This document shows, one piece after another, positions 43,467 to 52,070 of a DNA stretch of 62,501 nucleotides. Position numbers and translations under genes: made by a program. The stretch spans positions 1 through 62,501 of the forward strand of contig JAFGSY010000042.1 in assembly GCA_016934315.1 (NCBI GenBank), read 5' to 3'. Each line of letters opens with the position of its first letter. Within the stretch, counting starts at the first letter, position 1. The DNA comes from Candidatus Anaeroferrophillus wilburensis. GTDB lineage: Bacteria > Desulfobacterota > Anaeroferrophillalia > Anaeroferrophillales > Anaeroferrophillaceae. The notes below the pieces were generated by a model, which saw only the letters and a program-made list of their open reading frames with translations, was not told where the DNA came from and did no database searches.

Positions 43467-44258
43467 ATGAAAGTCAGATCAGTTGTAGCCATATTCTTTG
43501 TCGTGTTTTGTTTATGCGGCATAACGCAGGTATCCCATGGTATGCCGATTTTGCCTGGCGGTACTTCAGATTATTGGACTTGGACTGCTTCTGACAGTGA
43601 AGGAAGAAGTGCTAGTGCGGATTTTTATTTTGCTGATGGTAAGTTCAATATTTTACTCGAGAATACTGCTGGCGCAACCACAGTGCCCAATACCGTTTTG
43701 GCGGGGCTGTTTTTCGACCTGGTTGATGGTTTTTCCATTTCTAACCCGCATGTTGAAGTGGCGGTTGGTTCAACTCTCCAAGGCCTTGTGACCGGAGGAG
43801 CAGGGTATAATATGGATGGTGAATTTGGCTATCTTGCCGGTATCGACGGCATCAATGGTGGCCTCGGGGATTATGGTATTGCGGCAACGGGTTTTGACCC
43901 TGAAGACGGCGCCCCTGTCGACTGGGATGGGTTTGGTGCCGATACTATCATTAATACAGATTATTCCTTTCCTTCTCCCAGTGCATCATCACCCAATGGT
44001 GCCGAGGCAGGCCTGGTGGGTGGTAATATAGACAATTTAGTTACCGCATCCATAGCCTCTTATGTCCAAAGTGCCGTTCTGATTCAATTTGACTTCGAAT
44101 GGCCCGGGGAAATTCCTGATTCAGTAGTCAGCCAGGTCAATTTTTTGTATGGTACGGATTATGCCGGAACTCCGGTGCCCGAACCGAAAACCATGCTGCT
44201 TTTGGGGGTGGGCCTGCTGTCAATGGTGGCGGTGAGAAAGAAAACGGTGAAAAAATAG
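43467..44258 (+). CDS. PEP-CTERM sorting-signal exported protein
   Basis: A 263-residue exported protein. The signal peptide ends near residue 25 (VVFCLCGITQVSHG). The mature part is Gly/Asp/Ala-rich without Cys and without a recognised enzyme domain. The end is a classical PEP-CTERM tripartite signal: VPEPKTMLLLGVGLLSMVAV, then basic residues RKKTVKK. Such proteins are processed by exosortase and linked to exopolysaccharide or biofilm matrix. No exosortase or polysaccharide gene is in the window. The ribosome site AAGGAG is strong, and a sigma-54 promoter precedes it. Base composition is lower in G+C than that of its neighbours, which may indicate transfer. Confidence 0.9.
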   Translation: MKVRSVVAIFFVVFCLCGITQVSHGMPILPGGTSDYWTWTASDSEGRSASADFYFADGKFNILLENTAGATTVPNTVLAGLFFDLVDGFSISNPHVEVAVGSTLQGLVTGGAGYNMDGEFGYLAGIDGINGGLGDYGIAATGFDPEDGAPVDWDGFGADTIINTDYSFPSPSASSPNGAEAGLVGGNIDNLVTASIASYVQSAVLIQFDFEWPGEIPDSVVSQVNFLYGTDYAGTPVPEPKTMLLLGVGLLSMVAVRKKTVKK

Positions 44259-44283
44259 TTTAAGTATTGAAGTATATTCCAGT

Positions 44284-44318
44284 AAAAAGGCAGGCTCTTG
44301 TGGGAGCCTGCCTTTTTT
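44284..44318. terminator. Bidirectional terminator between PEP-CTERM gene and queH
   Basis: AAAAGGCAGGCTC and GAGCCTGCCTTTT form a perfect 13-bp stem with a 6-nt loop. A T-run follows on the plus strand (six T) and on the minus strand (five T), so it can serve both convergent genes. Confidence 0.92.
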
Positions 44319-44868
44319 ATGCGTTTTCGGTCAGCCACTTCCTGCCCAGATAGCGCTCACCCTCGCTGTAGATGCAGCCGCAGTACTGCTGGCGGTACAT
44401 CTGCCGCTCCTTCGATTCCTCGATGCCGGCTTTCCAGCCGGCTCTGAAGTCTTCGTAGTAAAAGGCCATCCCTGCCGCTTTCCCCGCCGCCTCACCCATT
44501 TCCCGGATCAGTTCATGCTGTTGAAATTTGCTGTAGAGCAGGGTGGAGGTGAAGGCGTCGAATTTGCCCCGTTTGGCAATCTTGGCGCTGACCTCCAGCC
44601 GGTCATGGTAGCAGAAGGTGCAGCGTTGAGTTTCCCGATAGACCGTGTTTCTGAGGAAGTACGGCAGCCGGTAGCGGTCGTCGACAATCAGTGGCAGATC
44701 GACCTCGGTGGCATAGGTTTGCAGGGTTTGCAGGCGCTGCTGCCATTCGGTGTAGGGGTGGATGTGGTTGCTGAAGCAGCCGTGGACCTCATGCCCTCCA
44801 GCCCGCAGCTGAACCAGAGGGTAGATAACACAGGGTCCGCAGCAGCAATGGAGAAGAATTTTCATCAT
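44317..44868 (-). CDS. queH: Epoxyqueuosine reductase QueH
   Basis: Catalyses the last step of queuosine tRNA modification (epoxyqueuosine to queuosine), replacing QueG in many bacteria. The 183-residue protein has the QueH (DUF208) metal-cluster and cysteine motifs: CCCGPC at residues 8-13, RCTFCYHDRL near 108 and QYCGCIYSEGERY near the end. The frame is open to 45081, but that part runs through a repeat element; ATG 44868 with AAGGAT upstream gives the family start MMKILLHCCC. It lies downstream of repeat copy 2 and the LysE-type gene on the same strand. Confidence 0.93.
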   Translation of the reverse strand: MMKILLHCCCGPCVIYPLVQLRAGGHEVHGCFSNHIHPYTEWQQRLQTLQTYATEVDLPLIVDDRYRLPYFLRNTVYRETQRCTFCYHDRLEVSAKIAKRGKFDAFTSTLLYSKFQQHELIREMGEAAGKAAGMAFYYEDFRAGWKAGIEESKERQMYRQQYCGCIYSEGERYLGRKWLTENA

Positions 44869-45193
44869 CGATATCCTTGTTGACAATGGTTGTCCGGTGC
44901 CGCGCATTTCCGTGGCGGTATCCGGGCAGCAGTTCACGCTCATTCTCGCCGGCCGTCCTGGCCGGCTCCGAGGCGTCCGCCGCGAATCACCATCCGGGTG
45001 ATTCGTCCGGCGGCCAAAACCGCTTTGAACTACCGCCCGGATACCGCCTTCCGTTGTGTCATGTGGTCTGTGCTGGAACAATAACAGTTTTTGTTAAAGG
45101 TACGCAACCCCGTTGCTGCTCCAGGGTATTTGAGCCCTGAGAGCTGTATGACAAGAGATCATCCTGCGGTCGGCGGCAACAGATAATTGTAGT
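44869..45193. other. Intergenic region with repeat copy 2
   Basis: A 325-nt gap between the LysE-type gene and queH. The structured repeat occupies 44914-45048. The remaining 145 nt to the LysE-type stop shows no gene and no clear terminator. Confidence 0.6.
44914..45048 (-). repeat. Structured repeat element, copy 2
   Basis: An 89-nt core (44937-45025), nearly identical to copy 1, lies between 23-nt inverted arms (44914-44936 and 45026-45048) that pair at 21 of 23 positions. The two mismatches, A-C and C-A, become U-G and G-U on the minus strand. The arm sequence (GGCGGTATCCGGGC at its outer end) shares nothing with copy 1 (ACGCTGTTCGGGG). Relative to the core, the copies differ by one inserted A, one C/T and a CTT/TCC change in a bulge. 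It ends 46 nt upstream of queH, in the sense orientation. Confidence 0.85.
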
Positions 45194-45838
45194 TCACAGG
45201 GCTCTTTGGCCGATCATTTCCAGCAATCGCAGTCCGTCCCGGGCAAAGAGTAAGGCAAAAAAGAGCAGGATGGCGCCCAGACCGTAGTTGATGAGACGAA
45301 AGGCGCCGGCTGATATCTGTGTCCGTGAGTGGTGGGCCAGCGCCGCGACGGCAATCTTGCAGCCGACGATGCCGCCGTAAAAAAGCAGGAGAAAGAAGCC
45401 GGCGTTGCCATAACCTGTTTTTGAGGCCTGGAGCAGGGTCGGGCCGCCCACCGTCAGCCAGAAAAGATAGGGGTGGGGGTTGAGGAGATTGCCGATAATG
45501 CCCTTCTGCAATGAGCGGCTGCGGTTTGCCGGGGTGATGATTTTTTCCAGGGGGCTGGCGGTAAAACATTCGTAAGCCAGGTAGCAGATAAATGCCGCTC
45601 CGGCCAGGGAGATGATTCCCAGTATGGGTGTGGTCCGGGAAAAGCGGGACAGCAGGAACAGGGTTCCCAGGATAATCGGCAGATCGGTGATCAGGGGCGC
45701 CAGGGAAACCAAAAGGCCGGCCCGGAAGCCATGGTTCAGGGTTTCGCTGATCACCAGGGCCAGCAGTGGGCCGGGGGAGATGCCGGCCGTGATGCCGAAT
45801 ACCAGGCCGGCGCTGACGAATGGCCAACTGTGTATCAA
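45194..45838 (-). CDS. LysE/RhtB-family exporter
   Basis: A 214-residue inner-membrane amino-acid or metabolite exporter of the LysE superfamily, with about six membrane helices. The N-terminal signature FGITAGISPGPLLALVISET (Pro-Gly-Pro motif) and the NLLNPHPYLFW motif near residue 120 are clear. The start is set at a TTG (45838) because GGGGAGGAG lies 7 nt upstream and the product then has the family length. The longer frame from 45964 adds 42 residues that are low in hydrophobicity and unlike the family. The transported compound is unknown. Confidence 0.85.
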   Translation of the reverse strand: MIHSWPFVSAGLVFGITAGISPGPLLALVISETLNHGFRAGLLVSLAPLITDLPIILGTLFLLSRFSRTTPILGIISLAGAAFICYLAYECFTASPLEKIITPANRSRSLQKGIIGNLLNPHPYLFWLTVGGPTLLQASKTGYGNAGFFLLLFYGGIVGCKIAVAALAHHSRTQISAGAFRLINYGLGAILLFFALLFARDGLRLLEMIGQRAL

Positions 45839-46086
45839 CGGTTCAGCTCCTCCCCAACTTCCTTGGCGGCAACGTGCATGGTGCCGATGTTCTGTTGCTC
45901 CTCCCCAGCCTTCGGTCGGAGTATCCTTCTGTTCTCCTATACTGTGCTTTGTCATTCGGGTCAAGAGACGGTGGGAAAAAAGGCTGTAAAGCTGGTCAGC
46001 TGCCTAGTAAATCTTGACTTTTACCGTGGTTTCTTTGTAGTCTGCGTGGTTGCTGATAATCGTTTTTTATCCCTGAACAGAAAGGC

Positions 46087-47184
46087 ATGACTATGGGCCG
46101 TATGCTGGTCTTTGATAGAGTTCGGATGGTGATGTTCGTGTGTGGTGCAGTTTTCCTGCTCTATGCAGGCAGTCTGGCAGCGGCGGAAAAACAGCCGCCC
46201 GGACGGCCGCCGGCCAAGGTGGTGGTTGCCCCGGTGCGGGAGCAGCAGATAGCCCGGACGATGGTCATTACCGGCACCGTGGAGGCTGATCTGGACAGTC
46301 TGGTGGCCAGCGAGCTTGATGGGGTGGTTGCCGAGCTGCTGGTTACCGAAGGTCAACGGGTCAAGAAGGGTGATTGCCTGTGTCGGCTCAACGGCGATCT
46401 GCTTGAGCGGCAGCTGCAGGTGGAGACGAGGGAGATTGAGCATCTTACCGTCCTCCATGAGAAAGCAAAAACCGACTTTTCCAGGATTGAGCAGCTCTTT
46501 GAGCAGGAGGCTGCCGCCCGCCAGTTGTTTGATGACCGGTTCTACGAGGTGCGGCGTACCGAAGCCCTGATTGCCGTTGGCCGGGCAAGGGTCCGGCATT
46601 TGACTGCTGAGTTGGCAAAGAAGGCGATTTATGCCCCTTTTGCCGGCCTGGTGGTGGAAAAGCTGGTGGAAGTGGGTGAATGGGTGGGCGCCGGGCAGGC
46701 AATCTGCCGTCTCATTGATGACCGGCAGCTGGTGGTCACCATCCCGGTGCCGGCCGCTTCAGTTGCCTATGTGCGGGAACAATCTTCGTTTCTGGTCTAC
46801 CTGCGGGAAGGTGGCAAGCCGCTGGCCGGGACAACAAACCGCCTGGTGCCGGTAGCCGACCGGCAGGCCCGCAGCCTTCCTTTCCTGATCAATCTGCCGG
46901 CCGGGGATGGGGTTTTTGCCGGCATGGAGGCGATGGTGGAAATTCCGGCGGCGCCGCCGGCCCGCTGGCTGACCGTTCCCCGGGATGCCCTGGTGACCGG
47001 CGGTGAACAGATGCGGGTGTTTGTCATTGCTGATGCCATGGCTCAGCCGATACCTGTCCAAGTGGAGGGGTATGCCGGCGAGGATGCCCTGGTTGTTGCT
47101 GACGGGCTGCAGCCCGGCATGGTGGTTGCCGTCCGGGGCAACGAGCGGCTGCGGCCAAGCCAGCCGGTGGAGATTATCCAGTGA
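46087..47184 (+). CDS. RND efflux periplasmic adaptor (membrane fusion protein)
   Basis: A 365-residue HlyD/AcrA-type adaptor that links an inner-membrane RND pump to an outer-membrane channel. It has an N-terminal membrane or signal segment (about 15-33), a lipoyl-like half near 45-100 (VVITGTVEADLDSL, VTEGQRVKKGDCLCRLNG), a coiled-coil hairpin (about 105-170), the second lipoyl half (YAPFAGLVVEKLVEVGEWVGAG) and a beta-barrel. Its stop overlaps the start of the RND pump gene by 4 nt. No outer-membrane factor gene is nearby. ATG 46087 has AAAGG close upstream; ATG 46093 is an alternative. Confidence 0.92.
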   Translation: MTMGRMLVFDRVRMVMFVCGAVFLLYAGSLAAAEKQPPGRPPAKVVVAPVREQQIARTMVITGTVEADLDSLVASELDGVVAELLVTEGQRVKKGDCLCRLNGDLLERQLQVETREIEHLTVLHEKAKTDFSRIEQLFEQEAAARQLFDDRFYEVRRTEALIAVGRARVRHLTAELAKKAIYAPFAGLVVEKLVEVGEWVGAGQAICRLIDDRQLVVTIPVPAASVAYVREQSSFLVYLREGGKPLAGTTNRLVPVADRQARSLPFLINLPAGDGVFAGMEAMVEIPAAPPARWLTVPRDALVTGGEQMRVFVIADAMAQPIPVQVEGYAGEDALVVADGLQPGMVVAVRGNERLRPSQPVEIIQ

Positions 47185-50100
47185 ACTTCATCGAATGGGT
47201 TATCCGCAAACCAGTGACCGTGGTGGTGGGGGTCATCTTTATTGTTCTCTTCGGCTGGCTCAGCGCCAGCCGGCTGCCGATACAGCTGGCACCCGATGTG
47301 GCGCTGCCAGAGATCACCGTCACCACCATCTGGCCGGGGGCCAGCCCCTATGAGATCGAGCGGGAAATTATCGAGGAGCAGGAGGAGGTGCTCAAGGGGC
47401 TCAAGGGATTGGTGAAGATGGAGAGCGAAAGCACCTCCGATCTGGGCCGCATCATTCTCACCTTCGATATCGATTCCGACCTCAAGGATATTCTCCTGCG
47501 GACCTCCAACAAGCTCAATGAAGTGCCCAGCTATCCGGAAAACGTTGAAAAGCCGGTGATTACCGCTTCCGGGGCCAACGCCTCGCCGGTGATCTGGACA
47601 ATCTTCAAAACCAGGCCCGGCAACTCCCGGGACATCAATACCTACCTGACCTATTTCGACGATTCCATCCGTCAGCACCTGGAAAGGGTTGACGGCGTTG
47701 CCGAACTCTATGTGGTGGGGGGGACCGAGGATGAGATGCAGGTCATGGTCGATCCCCAGCGGCTGGTGATCCATGGGCTGACCATGGGGAAGATGGTCGA
47801 ACGGCTGGTGGCCGAGAACACCAATCTCTCCGCCGGTGACGTCAGCACCCGCAAACGCAAATATCTGGTTCGAACGGTGGGTGAATACAAGAGCCCCAAG
47901 GATATTGGCGAGGTGGTGATTACTGAGGATCGCGACCGGCTGGTGCGGGTTGCCGATGTGGCGGACGTCGCCTACGGCCACAAGAAGGTTTCGGCGGCCA
48001 TCAGACACGATGGCCAGTCGGCGATTGCCGTGGGGATCAAGAAAGAGGTGGGGGCCAACGTTCTGACCCTGACCAGGCTGGCCAAGGTGGAGGTGGAACG
48101 CCTCAATCGGGAGATTCTTGAACCCCAGGGCCTCTATCTCGACTGGGTCTATGACCAGACCCCCTACATCAACAGCGCCATCGGTCTGGTGAAGCAGAAC
48201 ATGATGGTCGGCGGATTGCTGGCCATTGTGGTCCTCTTTCTTTTCCTGCGCAGTTTTGCTTCGACCCTGATCATTGCCCTGGCGATTCCGGTGAGCGTCG
48301 TGGGGACCTTTATTTTTCTCGTCGTCGGCCACCGGAACCTGAACGTCATCAGTTTGGCCGGGATGGCTTTTGCCGTGGGGATGGTGGTTGACAACGCCAT
48401 CGTGGTGCTGGAAAATATCGACCGGCACCGAAAAATGGGAAAACCGCCCTTTGCCGCTGCCCTTGAGGGGACCACCGAGGTGTGGGGGGCCGTGCTGGCA
48501 TCAACGGTGACCACCCTGGCGGTGTTTCTGCCGGTGGTCTTTATTCGCGAGGAAGCGGGCCAGCTTTTCAAGGATCTGGCTATTGCCATCTGCGGCTCGG
48601 TGGCCTTGAGCCTCTTGGTATCGGTGACCGTGATCCCCATGCTGGCCAATCAGCTTTTTTCCCACCGACATCGGTCTCTTGATAGTACCGGTGATCTGTT
48701 TTCCCGTTTTGGCGCCCTGTTCAGCGGCCTGATAACCGTCCTGGTGGGCTGGATCAACCGGAACTGGGTTTCCCGCATCGTGGTGGTGGTGATGATTGTT
48801 GCCGCCAGCCTCGGGGTTTCCCGGCTGCTGCTGCCAAAGATGGAGTACCTGCCACAAGGCAACCGCAACCTGATTTTAAGCATTCTGGTGCCGCCCCCTG
48901 GCTATTCCGATGCCGAGCGGCAGGCGATTGGTGAATATATTGGTGAGCAGCTGCGTCCCTACCAGGAGGCGGCCATTGATGGTGCTGACCGGATTGATAC
49001 CTATTTTTATGTCGGCCGGGGGCAGATGCTCTTCCTCGGGGCCAAGGCTGAGCATCCTGAAAAGGTCAAGACGATTATCCCAGTGCTGCAGAAAATAATC
49101 AGCGGTGTTCCCGGAATGTTCGGGGTGACGGTTCAGCGGGGACTGTTTGAAAGCGGTCTTGGCAAGGGGAGGACCATTGAGGTGGATCTCCGCGGCGGCG
49201 ACCTGCAGCAGCTGGTGACCATCGGGGGAACCATGTTCGGCATGATCAGTCAGGCCATCCCCGGTGCCCAGATACGGCCGGTTCCCTCCCTGGAACTGAC
49301 CAATCCGGAAGTGCTGGTCATTCCAGACCGGCGCCGCTGCGCCGCCCTGGGAATCGATGCCCGGGAACTGGCAATCACCGTTGATGTGCTGCTGGATGGC
49401 CGCAAAATTGATGACTTCAAGCCCGAGGGCCGCAACCAGATCGATTTGACTCTGATGAGCAAGACCGGGATGATCCAGGCGCCGGAGCAGGTTGCCGGGG
49501 TGTCGGTGCTGACTCCCGGAGGCCGCCAGGTGCCCATCAGTTCCCTGGCCAGCATCCGTGAGACCGCCGGGCCCACCCAGATCAACCATCTGGAGCGCAA
49601 GCGGGCGGTGACCCTTCAGGTTACGCCGCCGGAGGCGGTGCCGCTGGAAAAAGCCATGGATATTATCGCTGATACCATTATTCCCCAAGTCAAAAAGATG
49701 GGACTGATCACCGGCGATGAGGAGGTTTCCCTTTCCGGCACCGCCGACAAGCTGACCCAGACCCGCAAAGCACTGCAGGGTAATTTTCTTCTGGCGCTGG
49801 CCATCACCTATCTGTTGATGGCTGCCTTGTTTGAAAATTTCTTCTATCCCCTGATCATCATGGTCAGTGTGCCCATGGCAGCGGCCGGCGGCTTTATCGG
49901 TTTGGCCCTGGTGAATCGTTTCTTGGTTTCCCAGCCCATGGATGTCTTGACCATGCTCGGTTTTATCATTCTGGTGGGGGTGGTGGTCAATAATGCCATT
50001 CTCATTGTTCACCAGGCCCTTAATTTTGTCCGCACCGGCGAGCTGGGTCCCGATGAGGCGATTGTCGAATCGGTGCGCACCCGCATCCGGCCCATCTTCA

Positions 50101-50276
50101 TGAGTACCCTCACCAGTCTTCTGGGGATGCTGCCCTTGGTTTTGTTTCCCGGGGCTGGGTCGGAATTGTATCGGGGGCTGGGCAGCGTCGTCCTGGGCGG
50201 CCTGGCGCTGTCAACAGTCTTTACCCTGCTGCTCATTCCTGCCCTGCTGGGATTTTTCCTGCGGCCGGCAAAATAA
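47181..50276 (+). CDS. RND-family efflux transporter (inner-membrane pump)
   Basis: A 1031-residue proton-driven pump of the AcrB/HAE family with two repeats of six helices and two large periplasmic loops. Landmarks are the first helix followed by RLPIQLAPDVALPEITVTT, the TM4 proton-relay region GMVVDNAIVVLEN (a single Asp, as in the VDNAIV clade rather than the VDDAIV of AcrB), and the second-half GVVVNNAILIVHQ. The partner adaptor gene lies immediately upstream with coupled translation. The substrate is not predictable. Frame and length are intact. Confidence 0.94.
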   Translation: MNFIEWVIRKPVTVVVGVIFIVLFGWLSASRLPIQLAPDVALPEITVTTIWPGASPYEIEREIIEEQEEVLKGLKGLVKMESESTSDLGRIILTFDIDSDLKDILLRTSNKLNEVPSYPENVEKPVITASGANASPVIWTIFKTRPGNSRDINTYLTYFDDSIRQHLERVDGVAELYVVGGTEDEMQVMVDPQRLVIHGLTMGKMVERLVAENTNLSAGDVSTRKRKYLVRTVGEYKSPKDIGEVVITEDRDRLVRVADVADVAYGHKKVSAAIRHDGQSAIAVGIKKEVGANVLTLTRLAKVEVERLNREILEPQGLYLDWVYDQTPYINSAIGLVKQNMMVGGLLAIVVLFLFLRSFASTLIIALAIPVSVVGTFIFLVVGHRNLNVISLAGMAFAVGMVVDNAIVVLENIDRHRKMGKPPFAAALEGTTEVWGAVLASTVTTLAVFLPVVFIREEAGQLFKDLAIAICGSVALSLLVSVTVIPMLANQLFSHRHRSLDSTGDLFSRFGALFSGLITVLVGWINRNWVSRIVVVVMIVAASLGVSRLLLPKMEYLPQGNRNLILSILVPPPGYSDAERQAIGEYIGEQLRPYQEAAIDGADRIDTYFYVGRGQMLFLGAKAEHPEKVKTIIPVLQKIISGVPGMFGVTVQRGLFESGLGKGRTIEVDLRGGDLQQLVTIGGTMFGMISQAIPGAQIRPVPSLELTNPEVLVIPDRRRCAALGIDARELAITVDVLLDGRKIDDFKPEGRNQIDLTLMSKTGMIQAPEQVAGVSVLTPGGRQVPISSLASIRETAGPTQINHLERKRAVTLQVTPPEAVPLEKAMDIIADTIIPQVKKMGLITGDEEVSLSGTADKLTQTRKALQGNFLLALAITYLLMAALFENFFYPLIIMVSVPMAAAGGFIGLALVNRFLVSQPMDVLTMLGFIILVGVVVNNAILIVHQALNFVRTGELGPDEAIVESVRTRIRPIFMSTLTSLLGMLPLVLFPGAGSELYRGLGSVVLGGLALSTVFTLLLIPALLGFFLRPAK

Positions 50277-50384
50277 GTTCGTTGCCGGTGTTTTTGGACA
50301 CCATCAGTTTTGTTGTAAGATCTGCTGTTAGGAATGTTATGGTGACATGAAGTGACTTGAACATCTGCTGTTGAGGAGGGAACG

Positions 50385-50900
50385 ATGATCATGGAAAAAA
50401 GCGGCCTGGTGGCCATGGGCGGCAGCCCGGTTACCCTGTTGGGCCCCGCACTGAAAGAGGGGGATTCGGCTCCGGAGTTTAAAGTGGTTGATGCCGATTT
50501 TAAAACCATCTCTTTGCATGATTTCAAAGGCAGGATAAAACTCATCAGCGTTGTTCCATCCCTTGATACCCCGATATGTGAATTGCAGACCCAGCGTTTT
50601 AACCAAGAGGCTGAACAGCTGCCGGCAGATGTCTCTGTACTCACCATTAGTATGGACCTTCCCTTTGCCCAAAGCCGGTTTTGCGGCGCGAGAAATATCA
50701 ACCGGGTTCAGGTCTTTTCCGATTATAAATATCGCTCTTTCGGTTATGCCTACGGGGTCATGATCAAAGAGATGATGCTGCTGGCCCGGGCTATTTTTCT
50801 GGTTGATAAACAGGATGTGATCCGTTACCAGGAAATCTGCCATGAGGTGAAGGAACACCCCCGGTATTATCAGGTATTGAAGGCGCTGAGATCGCTCTAA
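50385..50900 (+). CDS. tpx: Thiol peroxidase Tpx
   Basis: Peroxiredoxin of the Tpx subfamily that reduces hydroperoxides with thioredoxin. The 171-residue protein has the active-site stretch VVPSLDTPICELQTQRFN with the peroxidatic Cys near residue 63, and the resolving Cys in SMDLPFAQSRFCGA near 98. The N-terminal hairpin typical of Tpx (VTLLGPALKEGDSAPEF) is present. A GAGGAGGGAACG ribosome site precedes the start; the first and third codons are both ATG. An oxidative-stress defence role in an anaerobe is consistent with the family. Confidence 0.95.
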   Translation: MIMEKSGLVAMGGSPVTLLGPALKEGDSAPEFKVVDADFKTISLHDFKGRIKLISVVPSLDTPICELQTQRFNQEAEQLPADVSVLTISMDLPFAQSRFCGARNINRVQVFSDYKYRSFGYAYGVMIKEMMLLARAIFLVDKQDVIRYQEICHEVKEHPRYYQVLKALRSL

Positions 50901-50988
50901 ACCACCTTGATGTCAGCCTGCACGTGTTCAGTTTTAAGCTATGAATCGTTAAACATCAGCTCCCGGATACAGGTGAAAGGGGAAGTGG

Positions 50989-52035
50989 ATGGCCATCGTT
51001 CGCAAAGCAGCAGCAGTGCTTTTTTATTGTTGGCTGGTTTTGTTGTTGCCGGGGTTAAGCAGTGCAGCTCAGCGGGTTTATATTGTCTACAGCTATCATC
51101 CCGACTATTTCTGGCAGCAGGGAGAAGAACAGGGGATTGCCGAAGCGCTTGCCGGGATGGATATTATCTATGGTAGTTTCTGCCTTGATACCAAACGTCA
51201 CCAGAGCGAGGCGTGGCTCGATCGGAAGGTCGCTGAATGCCTTGCCGATATCGCCTCTTTTCGGCCGGATATCATTGTTACCTGTGATGATAATGCCATT
51301 AAAACTATCGCCGCCCATTTTCACCATCAGGATATCCCGGTCGTTTTTCTGGGAATCAACACTGAGCCGGAGGAGTATGGCCTGGTGGCATCAGGCAACC
51401 GCCAGGCGCCGGGGGGCAATGTAACCGGTGTCCTTGAACGGCATTATTATGAGCATACCACGGCTCTGCTGCAAACTATTCTGTTGGCCAATGATTTCAA
51501 GACTACGACGCTGAATATCATTACGGATGATTCCTATACCTCCACTAAATTGATAGATTTTCTCAAGAAAGCTCCTTGGGAGACTCCCTGGGAAAAGGTT
51601 TTTCATCCCCAGATAGGGACGTTTTCCGGTTATCGGGAGCTTATTGATGAGATTAATCACCCGGATCAGGTGGTGTTCATCTATAATCTTGAGTCAATCA
51701 AGGCCAAAGGGCATCATGTGTCCAACCATAAGCTGCTCAGCTGGACCCGGGACCATCTGCAAATTCCTGCGGTGGCCTTTCATCCCCCCTATCTGGAGAT
51801 GGGTGCCGCACTGTGCGGTGTGGTAGTGACCGGCAGAACTCAAGGGTACTACGCCGGACTCAAAGCGCAGCAGATTCTTCAGGGAACGCCCGCCGGCAGG
51901 ATTCCCATCGACCGTCCACCCAAGGGGACCGTAGTGCTGAATATCTCGACAGCCAAGCGTTTGGGGATTAAAATCCCCCTGACTGTTCTTCTGGGAGCTG
52001 ATATTGTCTATGATCGTCAACTTGGCAAGGACTAG
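50989..52035 (+). CDS. ABC-type periplasmic substrate-binding protein
   Basis: A 348-residue exported binding protein of the DUF534/TrpX-like group. The signal peptide ends near residue 26 (LVLLLPGLSSAA). The mature part starts RVYIVYSYHPDYFW and has two Rossmann-like lobes (RPDIIVTCDDNAIKTIAAHF and DIPVVFLGIN). No permease or ATPase gene is near; instead a hybrid histidine kinase gene begins 35 nt downstream. In Desulfobacterota such proteins commonly pair with sensor kinases, so it probably acts as the ligand sensor for the kinase rather than in transport (inference). Confidence 0.82.
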   Translation: MAIVRKAAAVLFYCWLVLLLPGLSSAAQRVYIVYSYHPDYFWQQGEEQGIAEALAGMDIIYGSFCLDTKRHQSEAWLDRKVAECLADIASFRPDIIVTCDDNAIKTIAAHFHHQDIPVVFLGINTEPEEYGLVASGNRQAPGGNVTGVLERHYYEHTTALLQTILLANDFKTTTLNIITDDSYTSTKLIDFLKKAPWETPWEKVFHPQIGTFSGYRELIDEINHPDQVVFIYNLESIKAKGHHVSNHKLLSWTRDHLQIPAVAFHPPYLEMGAALCGVVVTGRTQGYYAGLKAQQILQGTPAGRIPIDRPPKGTVVLNISTAKRLGIKIPLTVLLGADIVYDRQLGKD

Positions 52036-52070
52036 CTGGTGGTAGCGCCAAAAGGGTTTCTGGTGAATAG

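Noticed and set aside
44869-45081. N-terminal extension of QueH from 45081
   Set aside because: The extra 71 residues are translated from the repeat element and lack similarity to QueH; ATG 44868 gives the family start.
45839-45964. N-terminal extension of the LysE-type exporter
   Set aside because: The first 42 residues are hydrophilic and unlike the family; a TTG with a strong ribosome site gives the normal length.
47043-50012. Long antisense frames opposite the RND pump
   Set aside because: They have His/Gln/Asn-rich composition typical of shadow frames and no start signals.
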